Assembly (NCBI GenBank): GCA_023101885.1
Contig: JALPQD010000138.1
Location: 1,728,542 to 1,792,541, forward strand
DNA length: 64,000 nt
Reading direction: 5' to 3'
DNA from: Typhlomys cinereus
Lineage: Eukaryota; Chordata; Mammalia; Rodentia; Platacanthomyidae
Shown: positions 21,701 through 31,893 of the stretch, piece after piece
How the letters are laid out: the number at the start of each line of letters is the position of its first letter
Position numbering within the stretch: the stretch's first letter is position 1
Program-made: the position numbers and the translations under genes
Notes under the pieces: model-generated
What the model saw: only the letters and a program-made list of their open reading frames with translations
The model's database searches: none
Told to the model about the DNA's origin: nothing

Positions 21701-22189
21701 ATGGTTTCACTTCCTTGTGCTGCCTTGCTTCCTCCATAAAGTGAGGGTGATGAAGGTTTCTGGTTTCTTGGTGAGGATAAATAGAGTTCATGACTGTGCA
21801 GAGAATGGCCAGAGAGGGACTTGCCGCACTGCTACTCGGTAAAATTCTTTCTGCCTTTCGCCTTTGGTTGATATGGAGGCCTGGGGAGAGAGAAAGGAGC
21901 CAGCTCGGAGCATGGGCTGCAGCTTTAATGACGCCCCCATGCCAATGTTCTCAGCCTCCCACTTGCCGAGCAGTCCACAATCCCTAGCTCCAAGAGCAAG
22001 AAAATAAGGGCAAGGGTGCCAGGCATGTGTTAGGGTCTCACTGGGCACAGAGCCTCTGAGGGCCACCCCGGGAGCAACCAACCACGGGCACCCACACTCA
22101 CAAAGCACGTTCTGAACTCCAAAACGCCTTCACCCACATCAGCAGCACCAGCCTAATCCTGTGCTTCGAAGCAGCTACTGCAGGTACGT
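21701..22189. other. unassigned sequence
   Basis: No recognised feature. Open frames on both strands up to 106 codons have no domain. Confidence 0.5.
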
Positions 22190-22330
22190 CCATTAGCTTT
22201 CTCACTTCACAGATGAGAATACCAGGGTCCACGCTGTTTATACAGGTCTTCCAAAGTCGTGGACTTGGGAAAACGAGAGCTGGGATTTTTATGGTTCCCA
22301 GTCCGGTGGCTGTGATGCTCTGTCAATGAG
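22190..22330 (-). mobile_element. MIR fragment
   Basis: 'ctcacttcacagatgagaata' followed by 'gacttgggaaaacgagagctggg' is the complement of MIR core and tRNA-related phrases. Confidence 0.6.
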
Positions 22331-22773
22331 CATCATTTCATCCAGGCCGCATCCGAGGATGAGGAGGAGACAAGAGGCTGTTCAAAGGCTGACTACGGAC
22401 TGGGGTCTGGGACTGACCTTCCTAATGCAGTGCTGTTGTGACCCTTTCGATTAGCCCCAGGATAGAGCTAGGCCCTAGGCAGGTGGACGGCAGGACTTAA
22501 TGGAAATGGGGATGCTGGTGATGACACGAACCCCTGAATTATGGTCTCAATTTGCCAGAGCCTGATGGGTTTGCAATAATTCCAAACCGGGTCAAGTGTG
22601 TGTCTCCTCCGTCACTGACTGCACACAAAGTCTCTCCATTTGTCAGGCTCCGACTCTGAGCGGCTGCTCATCTCTCTTCCTTTGTGAGTGACCTTCCTCG
22701 CTCTGTACTGAGGACACTTCTGCAGTACAGTGACCCGTCTGAGGCCGCCCAGAGAGTCAGGTACGCACGATGA
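22331..22773. other. unassigned sequence
   Basis: No recognised feature. Confidence 0.5.
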
Positions 22774-22930
22774 AGACTGGGATAGAGCTTCATGAGCAGA
22801 GTACTTGCCCAGCGAGTACCAAGCCCTGGGTTTGATCCTCAGCACCTCATAATCAGGACATGTTGATGCGCACCTGTAATCCCATAATTTGGGAGGTGGA
22901 GACAGAGAGTCAGATGCTCAAGGTCAGGTC
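22774..22930 (+). mobile_element. B4/ID-B1 composite SINE
   Basis: ID-type head 'gactgggatagagcttcatg' with 'agtacttgcccagcg' and 'gtttgatcctcagcacc' (B box). A B1-like part follows: 'gttgatgcgcacctgtaatc' and 'gggaggtggagacagagag'. Confidence 0.85.
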
Positions 22931-22984
22931 TTCCTTCTCCACAGGGAGTTTAGTGCCCCAGCAGCCTCCATGAGATCCTCTCTG

Positions 22985-23237
22985 TAACAGTCTCAGTTGT
23001 CAACTTGACTCAGCAGGCTTCTGAGCAGGCCTGCAGGAGACTATTTTGGTTGTTTTAACTAAAGAGGGTATACTCGCCAAGGTGGCATATATAAAGATGT
23101 GGACTGCATAAAGAGCGGCCAAGTAAGCAGCATGCATTCATCAATCCCTTCCTGTTATAGGCTGGGTGGGTGCTTACTGAACAAAGGTGTGCTCAACTGC
23201 TCTAGTCCAGGACTTTGCCCACCCAAAGAAGAACTAT
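22985..23237 (+). mobile_element. MT2-like ERVL LTR, partial
   Basis: 'tctcagttgtcaacttgact', 'tggttgttttaactaaagagg', TATA-like 'gcatatataaag' and 'gcatgcattcatcaatccc' match the first two thirds of the MT2-like family. It is truncated where the SINE starts. Confidence 0.65.
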
Positions 23238-23783
23238 GGGACTGGAGAGATAGCTCAGGGGTTAAGCCTTTGTCTCAAAAGCAAAAGGAGGGCTGGAGAG
23301 GTGGCTCAGGGGTTAAGCCTCCGCCTTGCAAGTGGAAGGTCCTGAGTTCGGATCCCAGATCCCACGTATAGACGCCAGGCAGAAGCGGGGGCGGCCTGCG
23401 CTTCTGGTCCTGGTAGGGCGGAGCCTGTGAATCCCGGGACAGAAGGAGCTGGAGGTGTCCATGGTGGTTCGCGAATTCGTCCGTGGTTCTACACATACAC
23501 AGACACACACACACACAGACACGCGTGCGTGCACCTGTGCACAGTTGAATAAATAATATCTGAATTCAAATCCCGGATTCCACATAAAAACACTGGGCTG
23601 AAATAGAAGTAGCCTGGGTTTCCAGCCCTGAAAGGCAGAGGCTAGAAAGTAAGCAAAGCAACAAGGAGGGAGAGCAATCCAGGAGGATTCCCAAAGTTAC
23701 CCTTGGACCTCCACAGATATACACACAGTACCCTCATCTACCCACATAGCCCACACATGTACACACCAATACATACAAATGCC
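23238..23783 (+). mobile_element. B2-superfamily SINE, older subfamily, split by a younger SINE
   Basis: Head at 23238-23290 (gggactggagagatagctca). The rest resumes at about 23559 with 'ctgaattcaaatcccgg' (B box), 'gtttccagccctgaaaggc', 'gagcaatccaggaggattccc' and an ACAC-rich tail. The break lies between A and B boxes. Confidence 0.88.
23291..23558 (+). mobile_element. B2-superfamily SINE, young subfamily, inside the older SINE
   Basis: Near-identical in organisation to the copy at 895-1221. It has an A box at 23302-23315, a B box gagttcggatccc at 23344-23356, a GC-rich body with cgcgaattcgtccg, a short (AC)n block, and AATAAA at 23548-23553. By eye it differs from the other young copy at roughly one position in seventeen. 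No clean target duplication is visible at this insertion. Confidence 0.92.
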
Positions 23784-23877
23784 AGGAAAGAGAGAGAGAG
23801 AAAGAGAAAGGAAGAAAAAGAAGAAAAGAAAAAAGGAAGAAAGGGAAGGAGAGAGGGAGAGAAGAAGAAAAGGAAGA
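23784..23877 (+). repeat. 94-nt uninterrupted purine tract
   Basis: Only A and G from 23784 to 23877, attached to the tail of the older SINE. Able in principle to form triplex DNA. Confidence 0.97.
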
Positions 23878-24221
23878 CTACCTGTTGGATCTGGACTATA
23901 GTTTAGAGTCAGTGGGCAGTGAGCCCCCCTTCCACCTTTCCCTTAGACACACTGTACCTTATGGAGTTAAAACAGCCGATCTGCTCACAATGAGGAAGGA
24001 ACAAGGCCTGGGAGGAGCTAATAGGAAGATTTCTCAGGACTGAAGACCAGGACCCACCTGTCAAGCACCTACTTTGAGACTCTTCTGGGAAGAATCTGAA
24101 CATTACTGTTTCCAAATAAAATTTCACCAAAACTTCTGGAAATACATTACAGTACATTATATTTTATAGCTGTCTTTCACTCCTGATATCCCAGGATACT
24201 TAGTTGCCACTACAGCCTTAG
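23878..24221. other. unassigned sequence
   Basis: No recognised feature. Confidence 0.5.
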
Positions 24222-24661
24222 AATAGTTCATCTTGGTAGCCAACTTGATTGGATGGAAAGACACCAAGGAAATTAGCAAACTCCCTTCTGGGTATGTAGT
24301 GGGGACATTCCCAGAGACGATTAGACCACAAAGGCTCTGGTATAATCAATGAAATCATCTATTGATAGCTTCAACATTTGAACGTCTGCTAAGATGTGGT
24401 ATAGTTGTTGTAGGCGGAGTCTAATTGGAGGAGGTTGCTGCAGGTGTGCCTTTGATGGATGTCTCTCTCTCTCTGTCTCTCTCTCTCTCCTTCCTGTCCA
24501 CTATAAGGACACCTGCTTTCTTCACCATGACTGTCCTTACCTCAGAGCACTGGAGCCATTCAGACAAAGGTTAAACACCTCAGAAACCATGGGCCAAAAC
24601 AAGTTCTTTCTGAATAAACTGTGTCTCTCAGAACGTGTCACAGCAGTGAAAAGTCTAACTT
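24222..24661 (+). mobile_element. MT2-like ERVL LTR
   Basis: 'gttcatcttggtagccaactt', 'ccagagacgattagacc', a CT-rich stretch at 24463-24490, 'gggccaaaacaagttctttc', AATAAA at 24614 and the end 'cagcagtgaaaagtctaact' follow the MT2/ERVL layout. Confidence 0.7.
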
Positions 24662-24684
24662 AAGTCCCCTGAAGCAGATTCGGC

Positions 24685-24790
24685 AGCTAGTACTCCGCAT
24701 TTCATAGATGCGAAAAGTGAAAGTCAGAGAAGGCTGTATTTCGCCTAGGGTTACACAGCTCATCAGGATCCGTGCAAGACATAGCCCAGG
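24685..24790 (-). mobile_element. MIR fragment
   Basis: 'catttcatagatgcgaaaagtg', 'gtcagagaaggctg' and 'gggttacacagctcatcagg' are the complement of the MIR core. Confidence 0.75.
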
Positions 24791-25302
24791 GCATCTCTCC
24801 TCATGGTTTGTGTTTCTCACATCAATCATGTCACACAATCTTCTCCCAATAGAAGAACTCATATGGTTGTATGAAGAGTAGTAAGCTGATCTTGGGGGAG
24901 AAATAGCTTAGTACCTCAAGGTGGGTCACCTGACATTATAGAAAGGAAAAGACTCAGATCTGAAGGTGAACTGACATCCCCTAGATGTATCCAATGGGCT
25001 TGATTTGTAGCACACATCGTCATCAACATGTATGACTTATTCAAGACTCCGTCTTTCAATCGTACCTTGAAAAATCAAGCACCAAGCCAGACATAGGGAC
25101 ATAAGAAACAGATCACAATGATTCCTGCCTTTGCAGAATTTACTTCAAGTAAACATTATATAGCAAATAATTATACAACCACAAAATGTAAAGGCCCTCT
25201 GAATTATGGAAAGCACAATGAATCAAAAAACATGAAGGACTGAGGTTGATGGAGGGGATGATGGTTCCTCAGACATATATCTAGAGAAGATATCTGTGAG
25301 GA
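24791..25302. other. unassigned, possible fossil repeat
   Basis: 'aagccagacatagggacataag' and 'cctttgcagaatttacttcaag' near 25083-25150 resemble a fossil mammalian repeat. No gene. Confidence 0.4.
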
Positions 25303-25479
25303 TGTCTGTGGTTGTTCATCTTCAGTGTCAACCTCGGGGACTTAGAGTCACCCAGTGACTTCTGGTTGTACCTCTGAGGGCATTGCCAGGGAGATTTACA
25401 GAGAAGAGAAGAGCCATTGAAATGTGGGCATTGCCATCCCATGTGGTGGGGGCCTGGACTGAATAAAAGCAGGAGAGAA

Positions 25480-25535
<56 letters not shown>

Positions 25536-25705
25536 CGCTAAATGCTAGTGTTCAGTCTCTCTGCTTTCTGACCACAGAGGCAATGTGACCAGCCACTCCT
25601 CATTCCTACCACCCTGCTTCCCCACCAATCCTCAAACCCTTTTTCCCTTAAGTGGCATTTTTGTCAGTATTTAAGCAGAGTGACCAAAAAGTAACTAACA
25701 TAATC
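25303..25705 (+). mobile_element. MT2-like ERVL LTR with internal purine tract
   Basis: 'tcttcagtgtcaacctcggg', 'gggggcctggactgaataaaa', 'aggcaatgtgaccagcc' and the end 'aaaaagtaactaacata' match the family. A 65-nt purine run (25471-25535, mostly GA) sits at the position where this family is usually AG-rich. Confidence 0.78.
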
Positions 25706-26237
25706 TCATTGGAAGCATGAAAAGACTCCAACAGTGAAGAACCATGGAAGATCATTCTGGATGGATCATACAAAGCAGGTGGCCATACAGAAGAGACGGG
25801 AAAGATCTGTGGAGTTTAGGTTTTGTTCTTGTTAGTTTTGGTGCAAGCAATGGTAGTACTTGCTTACTTGTTTGTTTGTTTGTAGTTTGAGGATACAGGA
25901 CTAAGTAGCTCATGATAGTTAATCTTCCTCGATGTCAACTTGACACACCTGATATTAATTAAGGGCTGAGAGCACACATGGTAAGATCAGCTGAAACCAC
26001 CTGAAGAGATTATCTGGATAATACAAGACCATCCCTAGATCCTATCCAAACAGTCCATAGATCTCATAGGAACTTCCCAGTAGTGGAACATAAAAAAGGG
26101 AACCACCAAAGAGAAGAGACACTAGGAATGTGCTAAGAATCACTCTTCCTTCCTTCCGGCCACCTGGTTTGGTTCTTCACTTCTTCGACCCTCTAACCCT
26201 CCAATCTTCCAAGTCTTCAATTAGACTAAACACTCTC

Positions 26238-26590
26238 TGTCATGGTTTGAAATGTGTCCCCCACAGTCTCATGTGTTGGGCAAGGTCATGGTACCTTGAG
26301 AGGTGGAGCCTTGCTGGAGGAAGGCAGTCACAAGGGGTGGGCCTTGAGGTGGATTAGTCCCACCCTACCTCCAGGAGAAGTCTGCCTTTGCAGCAAGCAG
26401 TCTGCAGCTCTCAGCTTCCAAGATGTCTGCAGTGACTTAGCCTCCTCCAGCTTTTGCCAGTCAGCCATGCCTCCTCTGCCATGAGAAACTGCCTTCTCTA
26501 TAACCGTAAGCTGAATAGACCTCCCTTTCTCCCTTAAGTTGATTGACTTTGGGTGTTCTCTCACAGCAATAGTTAAGAGTAACTGTTACA
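26238..26590 (+). repeat. 5' LTR of the MaLR provirus
   Basis: 353 bp, starting tgtcatggtttgaaatgtg and ending aactgttaca. The polyadenylation-signal position reads AATAGA (26514-26519), so the hexamer is mutated here. A pair of extra bases and a stretch of about 15 bases (near 26400-26415) are absent from the 3' LTR. Confidence 0.93.
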
Positions 26591-28093
26591 GAAATTGGTA
26601 CCGGGTAGTGGGGTACTGCTGTGAGATTAAGAACAGCTGGTACCACAATGTGAAGTTTTTTGTGAAGCTGAGAGAAGCTGGTACCCAGAAGCATGGCCAA
26701 TGCTGTGATGTGGCTAGTGTGCCTTTGGAATTGTTTGTTAGGAGAAATACGGAGAACTTTGGGACTTTGTGCTAGGAAAGTCTTTGTATCTTGGCAAGGG
26801 GGCCAAATGGGCCTTTCTCGTGAGAGCTCAGAGGACAGCAATGCTGTGAGAGACGCAAGCAGTGGAAGCCCAGCTTGTGATGGTCCAGAGGGGAACAGAG
26901 ACTGTTTGGAAGTGGATGAGTGACACCTGGAACCATGTGTTGGCCGAGAGTTTAGTGAAGTTTTGCCCTCATCCTGAAAGCTTGCCTGAAGTTCAGCTGG
27001 AGTGCTTGGCCAAGGAAATTTCAAGCAATGTAGTCTTGACGATATGATATGACTACTTTTTAGTTGTCTTCAGAGTTATGAAAAAGAGCAAACAATCAGG
27101 CTGGAAGAAGCAAAAACCGTAAGATCTGATGATGAAAAATACAATGGCAAACTTAAAGAGTTGAACCAGGAAGAAGCCAAGAATAAAATGACTGTTAAAG
27201 AGATTAGCTCCATTTGTAAATCAAAGCCTGCTCTCAATTTGAAAATAGGAGAGGCCCTAGCTTGAGGGCAAGATCCTCAGGGAAGGCTCCCACTCATAAG
27301 AATGCAAATCCTTTCAGAAGACTGGAGTTAAAGGGTGGAGTTCCAAAGCAAGAGTTGGTTTCTCTTACAAAGCAACTCTCCAGGAGTGAAAGAGATGGTC
27401 GAATACAGAAGCAGAATCAGCTGTGATTCAAAGAGGTCAATCTTGGCAAAGTTGTCCACATGGTTCTGGTTTTAGAGGCATCAGTGATGCAAAAGGGAGG
27501 AATCGTGGGGTCGTCCTCCAAGATTTCAAAAATTGGCAGAATCCAGGCATCATGAGGCAAGAAGCCTGCAGTTTAGAGACCCAAGAAGGGCAGTTTGTGC
27601 TGTGGAATGAAAGCCTGGTTTGCCATTGAGAAGTAAAGATGTTAAAGATACCAGAGACAACGTGGGACACCTGCCAAGAAGAGCTGTATACCCTGGGAGG
27701 AGTCAGCTCAAAAGAGCAACGTATTCTATGGGCAGCTGTATTGGAGGGGATGAAACCAAAGCCCTTTGGAACTGAGATGATTTCAACAAGAGGCTCACCT
27801 GTTGGACTTGGAATTATAAGATTTGGGGTTTGTCCTGCTGGTTTTTGGTCTTGTTATGGACCGATCTTTCCTGAATATGCCCCTATTCCTTCCTTTTGGA
27901 ATGGGAATGTTTATTCTGTGCCATTGTATTTTGGAAGTATGTAACTTGTATTTTGATTTTACAGGAGGCTTTGGACTTTGGACTTTTGGACTGTGTTGGG
28001 ACTACTGATGTAGTCTATGAAGACTTTTAAAGTTGAACTGAATATGGTTTGTATAATGAGATGGCAATGAGCCTGTGGGGGCCAGGGGTAGAG
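26591..28093 (+). other. MaLR internal region, non-coding
   Basis: Begins gaaattggtaccgggtag. The word tggtaccgggtagtgggg at 26596-26613 sits where the family's tRNA-primer (leucine-type) binding site lies. It ends in a purine-rich stretch (gtggggg...aggggtagag, about 28075-28093) in the polypurine-tract position. The short frames between are not recognisable proteins. Confidence 0.82.
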
Positions 28094-28432
28094 TGTCAGG
28101 TTTGAAATGTGTCCCCCACAGTCTCATGTGTTGGGCAAGGTCATGATACTTTGAGAGGTGGAGCCTTGCTGGAGGAAGACAGTCATAAGGAGTGGGCCTT
28201 GAGGTGGATTAGTCCCACCCTACCTCCAGGAGAAGTCTGCTTTTCCAGCAAGCCATTCCAAGATGGCTGTGGTAACTTAGCCTCCTCCAGCTTTTGCCAG
28301 CCAGCCATGCCACCTCTGCCATGAGAAACTGCCTCTCCTTTGGAACGTAAGCTGAATAAACCTCCCTTTCTCCCTTAAGTTGATTGACTTTGGGTGCTCT
28401 CTCACAGCAATAGTTAAGAGTAACCAGTTACA
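28094..28432 (+). repeat. 3' LTR of the MaLR provirus
   Basis: 339 bp, starting tgtcaggtttgaaatg (one base deleted against the 5' LTR) and ending aaccagttaca. AATAAA is intact at 28355-28360. By eye about 20 substitutions separate it from the 5' LTR plus one 15-base gap, about 6% divergence. Confidence 0.93.
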
Positions 28433-28715
28433 CTCTCTAAGAATCCTCCAGCCTTCAGCCATCACCCACTGGACTACTGTACTGAGCAGCTACTGGCAGC
28501 CATCGTTGGACTACCTCAGCCATATCTGTATGCCAACTCAATATATTCCCTATTCATATATTTATTTGGTTAATTCTATAAGTCTAGAGAACCTGACTAA
28601 TACATAGCTCAAACTGGCCTGGAACTCAGCATGTAGCTCTACTAGGCCTCAAATGTTAAGATCTGCCTGCCTCTGCTTCCACAGGGTTTGGATCAGGCAT
28701 GAGTCACCACACAGC

Positions 28716-29777
28716 ACACTACTTTGGATTTAAGTAAAGAAGATTTGCTGGAACATAATTTATATTAATAAGTTTAAGGAGAGCGAGTAAGTAGGTCATA
28801 AAGCACTATAACTTAGCCAAGGAAAGGCGTAGGATTTAGTTACACCACATTGAAGGGTTTTATGCTGGTAGGTGGCATAATGTCGCACAGCTTTAAAAAA
28901 ATCCGTCTGCATTGCTGTTTGGGGATATCAGAGTAAAGCCAGGAGGGGAAGCCTGTTTGAAGGCCATTTCAATTGTTCTCTTGGAAAGTGGTAGCGATGC
29001 AAAGAGGCGGGAGGGTCCAGGAACTGTTGAAGCGGTTTAACTGAGTAGGTTAGGGTTAGAGAAAGGAAAGACTGAATGCGATGTTTAGAATCCTAACATA
29101 ATTGATGAATGATGGTGACATTTATTGAGACGGAGCAAATAAGGCCAGGGCAGTTTTTCAGGGAGAGGTAAAAGTGACCCATCCTTTGTGGGACACACTG
29201 AGATGTGAGCAGGCATTTGAGAAGAGATGGTAGTAAGTATTTGCATATGTAAATCCTAGGCTAGAGATGTGCACTTACAATTGTCAGAACAGATATGTTA
29301 CTCAAAAGCCATGATAGTGAGAATACGGACAGGAAGAGTGCAGTAAGGAAGATGAAGAGACTTTGGGCCCATTCTCGAAGAGGCCAGGAGGAGAGTCAGG
29401 AGGAATAGATGGTGGGATGGGAAGAAGATCAGAGGCCAAGAAGTCACAGAATCCACAAGGAGGTTTATGTTTCAAGACACAAGTGTAATCAACAGTGTCA
29501 AATTCTGCTGAGACTTCGAGATGAGAGTCATTTGGGCCACCAGGAAGCCAGCAGTGTCCTTGAAAAGAGCTGTTTCAGTTGTGAGTGGAAACTGAAGCCA
29601 GCTGAAGAGCAAACACGAGTTGGAGACTAAGACATCATCTCCCCCCACCTGCCAGCACAAACAATAAGCAAATCGCATGGGGTTAAGGGAAGGTTATGGT
29701 CGGGAATGTAAGTTATGAGATACCAGAGCACATGAGCATCATGCTTCAGTAGAGGGGAGAATTTGTGACACCCAGTG
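28716..29777. other. possible ancient interspersed repeat, no gene
   Basis: Wording such as 'gaagggttttatgctgg', 'gtggtagcgatgcaaag', 'caaattctgctgagacttcgag' and 'aagagctgtttcagttg' follows a fossil repeat that I cannot name. No coding signal. Confidence 0.4.
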
Positions 29778-29968
29778 TGATGAGAAACATCAATTGTCAA
29801 CTTGACTAGATTGAGAACCACCTAGGAGGCGTGATCTAGATGCTGTGGAAGCGTTCCAGAGACATTGAACTGAGGAGCAAAGACCCACCTTGAATGTGGG
29901 TGGCACCATCCCACAGGTTAAGGTCCTGGGCTGAATAAAATGGGGAAAAGCAGAAAGTCAACTGAGCA

Positions 29969-30050
<82 letters not shown>

Positions 30051-30339
30051 TCTGTGTCTTCCTCCCCTCTTTTCTTCTCCCCCCTCCCCTTTCTCTCTCA
30101 CTCTCTTTCTTCCCCTTCCCCTCTCTTTTCCTTCTCCCTTTCTCCTACCCTTTGTCCTTTATCCCTCTTCATTTCCCTTCTTCCTGACTTATACTCCACT
30201 GTGCCTTCCCCCCATAATGGACAGTATCCCCTCAAACCCTGAACCAAAATAGTACATTCCTGCCTTAAGTTGCTTAAGTTTTTTTTTTTTTTTTTTTGAC
30301 AAGTATTTGGTCACTGCAAGAAGAAAAGTAACTGATATA
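29778..30339 (+). mobile_element. MT2-like ERVL LTR with expanded internal microsatellite
   Basis: 'tgatgagaaacatcaattgtc' with gtcaacttgac at the start, 'gaatgtgggtggcaccatcc' near 29893, 'tcctgggctgaataaaa', 'cataatggacagta' near 30213, and the end 'aaaagtaactgatat'. A (TC)n(TG)n block (29970-30049) and a CT-rich stretch to about 30185 lengthen it to 562 bp. Confidence 0.82.
29970..30185 (+). repeat. (TC)n(TG)n microsatellite and CT-rich tract
   Basis: About 42 bases of TC, about 39 bases of TG (one A), then 130 bases of pyrimidine-rich sequence. Lies inside the MT2-like LTR. The serine/leucine and valine/cysteine open frames are artefacts. Confidence 0.95.
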
Positions 30340-30949
30340 CCGAAGGACAGGATAGCACCAAAGAAATGCAATCTTTGAGATGTGAAGGGAGACACAACCA
30401 GAGCATGTAGAATTGACCTTTAAGACAGAAGAACTGCTTTTTCCATGGTTAACTGGAAGGAAAGAAGATACTATTGCCAGGAATAATAGATTTACAGTTT
30501 TGGTAAGGAGTGAGTGCCAAACACCTCTGCTTCTCTGAAGAAGAGTGAGGTCATCGATTGGGGAGTGTGAAACAGGCAATGGAGAGTTGAGAGAGAGAGA
30601 AAAGAGAGAGAGAGAGTGGAGAAGGTGAAATGTTGGCCTTGGAAATTGAAGGGTAAATGCACTAGAAAGACAATACGGAGACTCCAGGAAGTTACAAATG
30701 ACAAATTTATTAATTAATGATAATGTATCATGATGATTAGCCAATTAGCAAAACTTTGTGACTTTCTCATCGTAAGGTCAGTTGCTCAGGAGCAGCATGG
30801 AGAAAAAGTCAGAACTGAGACACAAGAAAGAGTGCTGTGCAAAACAAGCTAGCAGGGGAGAGAGCAAGGGAGCTTCCGCATCTGGAAGGCTTCAGCACAA
30901 TGGATGATGGGATTTAGGTGGGCTCAGGGAGGAGCTCAAGCTAGGCAGG
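30340..30949. other. unassigned sequence
   Basis: A (GA)n run near 30588-30615; nothing else recognised. Confidence 0.5.
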
Positions 30950-31307
30950 TGTTCTGGTTTGAATGTAAGGTGTCCCCCACAGGCTCTTGTGTTTGAATCC
31001 TCAGGTGCTGCTGGAGAAGGTCATGGCACCTTTAGGAGCTGGAACCTTGCTGAAGGAGGTCACAGGAGGTGGGGTTGGTTAGTCCTACCCTGCTTCCACA
31101 AGGAATCTGATCTGGCAGTTTTGCTGGCTCAGCCTCCATGATATCTGCAGTGACCTTTGCTTCCTCCAGCTTCTGCTAGTCAGCCATGCCTTTCCGCCAT
31201 AATGGACTTATCTCCCTTCTGGAACCATAAGCTGAATCAATCTCCCTTTAAGGGACTTGAGTTTGAGTAGTGTCTCGCAGCAGCAGCACAGGGAGTAACC
31301 TGGTTCA
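30950..31307 (+). mobile_element. MaLR solo LTR
   Basis: Starts tgttctggtttgaatg and holds 'gtgtcccccacaggctc', 'catggcacctttagg', 'ctgatctggcagttttgc', 'atgatatctgcagtgac' and 'ggaaccataagctgaatcaa'. Ends ggttca. Flanking words gcagg and gcaaa share three of five bases, a possibly eroded target duplication. Length 358 bp. Confidence 0.88.
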
Positions 31308-31893
31308 GCAAATATTAGTAGGAAATGAGTGAGGCCAGAAGATGAAGGTTAATGTTAATCTACTTTTCCTCACTATGACTAAATACTCAAAGCACACATG
31401 ATATAAAGAAATTAAGTCTGTCAAGGCCACGGCTTTGGAGGCTGGACGTCTAAGCAGCAAGACAGAAGCTCTGCACATGAAGGTGGGTAATTGCACACCT
31501 TAACATGGACTCTCCGCCTTTCTAAGACATAAACTCCTCATGAGTTAAGAAACAAGTCCATGCGTGATCTAGTCCCAGCTGACTCCAACTTGTCCTTTGC
31601 GACTAAGCCACTACCACTTGTGGAACATCAGGAAATATAAACATATTAATTCAATATAGCTCACGCATAAATGTGTTACAGTATCAGACAGACACCATAG
31701 ACATTACAGTGTTGATATATGGAGAAAAAGGCTTAAGAGAATGAAATTTAAAGTGGAGAATATTCTGTCCACTGACTTAAGGCATACCAAATACTAGGGA
31801 AAGACATCCATCCACATTGCTTAATTTTTTTGCTGAAGGAAAGTTCTGAGAATTGTTTGCCCCTTCCATTTATCAAATTTCAAACAAAAAAAT
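31308..31893. other. unassigned, possible MaLR fragment (minus) near 31350-31640
   Basis: 'cttttcctcactatgactaaat' and 'ctcatgagttaagaaacaag' are reminiscent of an antisense MaLR, but the middle does not fit. Confidence 0.35.

Larger units (their letters stand above)
26238..28432 (+). mobile_element. complete MaLR-type provirus (LTR - internal - LTR)
   Basis: A 2,195-bp element bounded by tg...ca LTRs and a perfect 5-bp target duplication ctctc (26233-26237 and 28433-28437), as expected for ERVL/MaLR integration. The internal part of about 1.5 kb has no gag, pol or env frame. The longest frames are about 100 codons and not retroviral. This fits the non-autonomous nature of MaLRs, which depend on ERVL-type enzymes. 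Confidence 0.92.
25913..28604 (+). mobile_element. MT2/MLT2-like ERVL LTR, interrupted by a MaLR provirus
   Basis: Left part 25913-26237 starts tgatagttaatcttcctcg with gatgtcaacttgac. Right part 28433-28604 ends 'agtctagagaacctgactaataca', the canonical ERVL LTR end. Joined length is about 497 bp. It is bounded by the 7-bp duplication tagctca in the B1. The MaLR provirus entered at the word ctctc. Confidence 0.85.
25865..28715 (-). mobile_element. B1 SINE split by an LTR insertion
   Basis: Left piece about 25865-25912 (tttgaggatacaggactaagtagctca) and right piece 28605-28715 (tagctcaaactggcctgga, then gatctgcctgcctctgcttcc) join as one antisense B1-like element. The 7-bp word tagctca is present on both sides of the insertion (25906-25912 and 28605-28611). 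The intervening 2.7 kb is the MT2-like LTR and its own insert. Confidence 0.75.

Noticed and set aside
23291..23365. tRNA-like sequence with A and B boxes
   Set aside because: It is the head of a SINE with body and tail; the tRNA fold is not preserved and more than ten similar copies occur.
26591..28093. Search for gag, pol or env in the MaLR internal region
   Set aside because: No frame above about 100 codons and no retroviral motif; consistent with a non-autonomous element.
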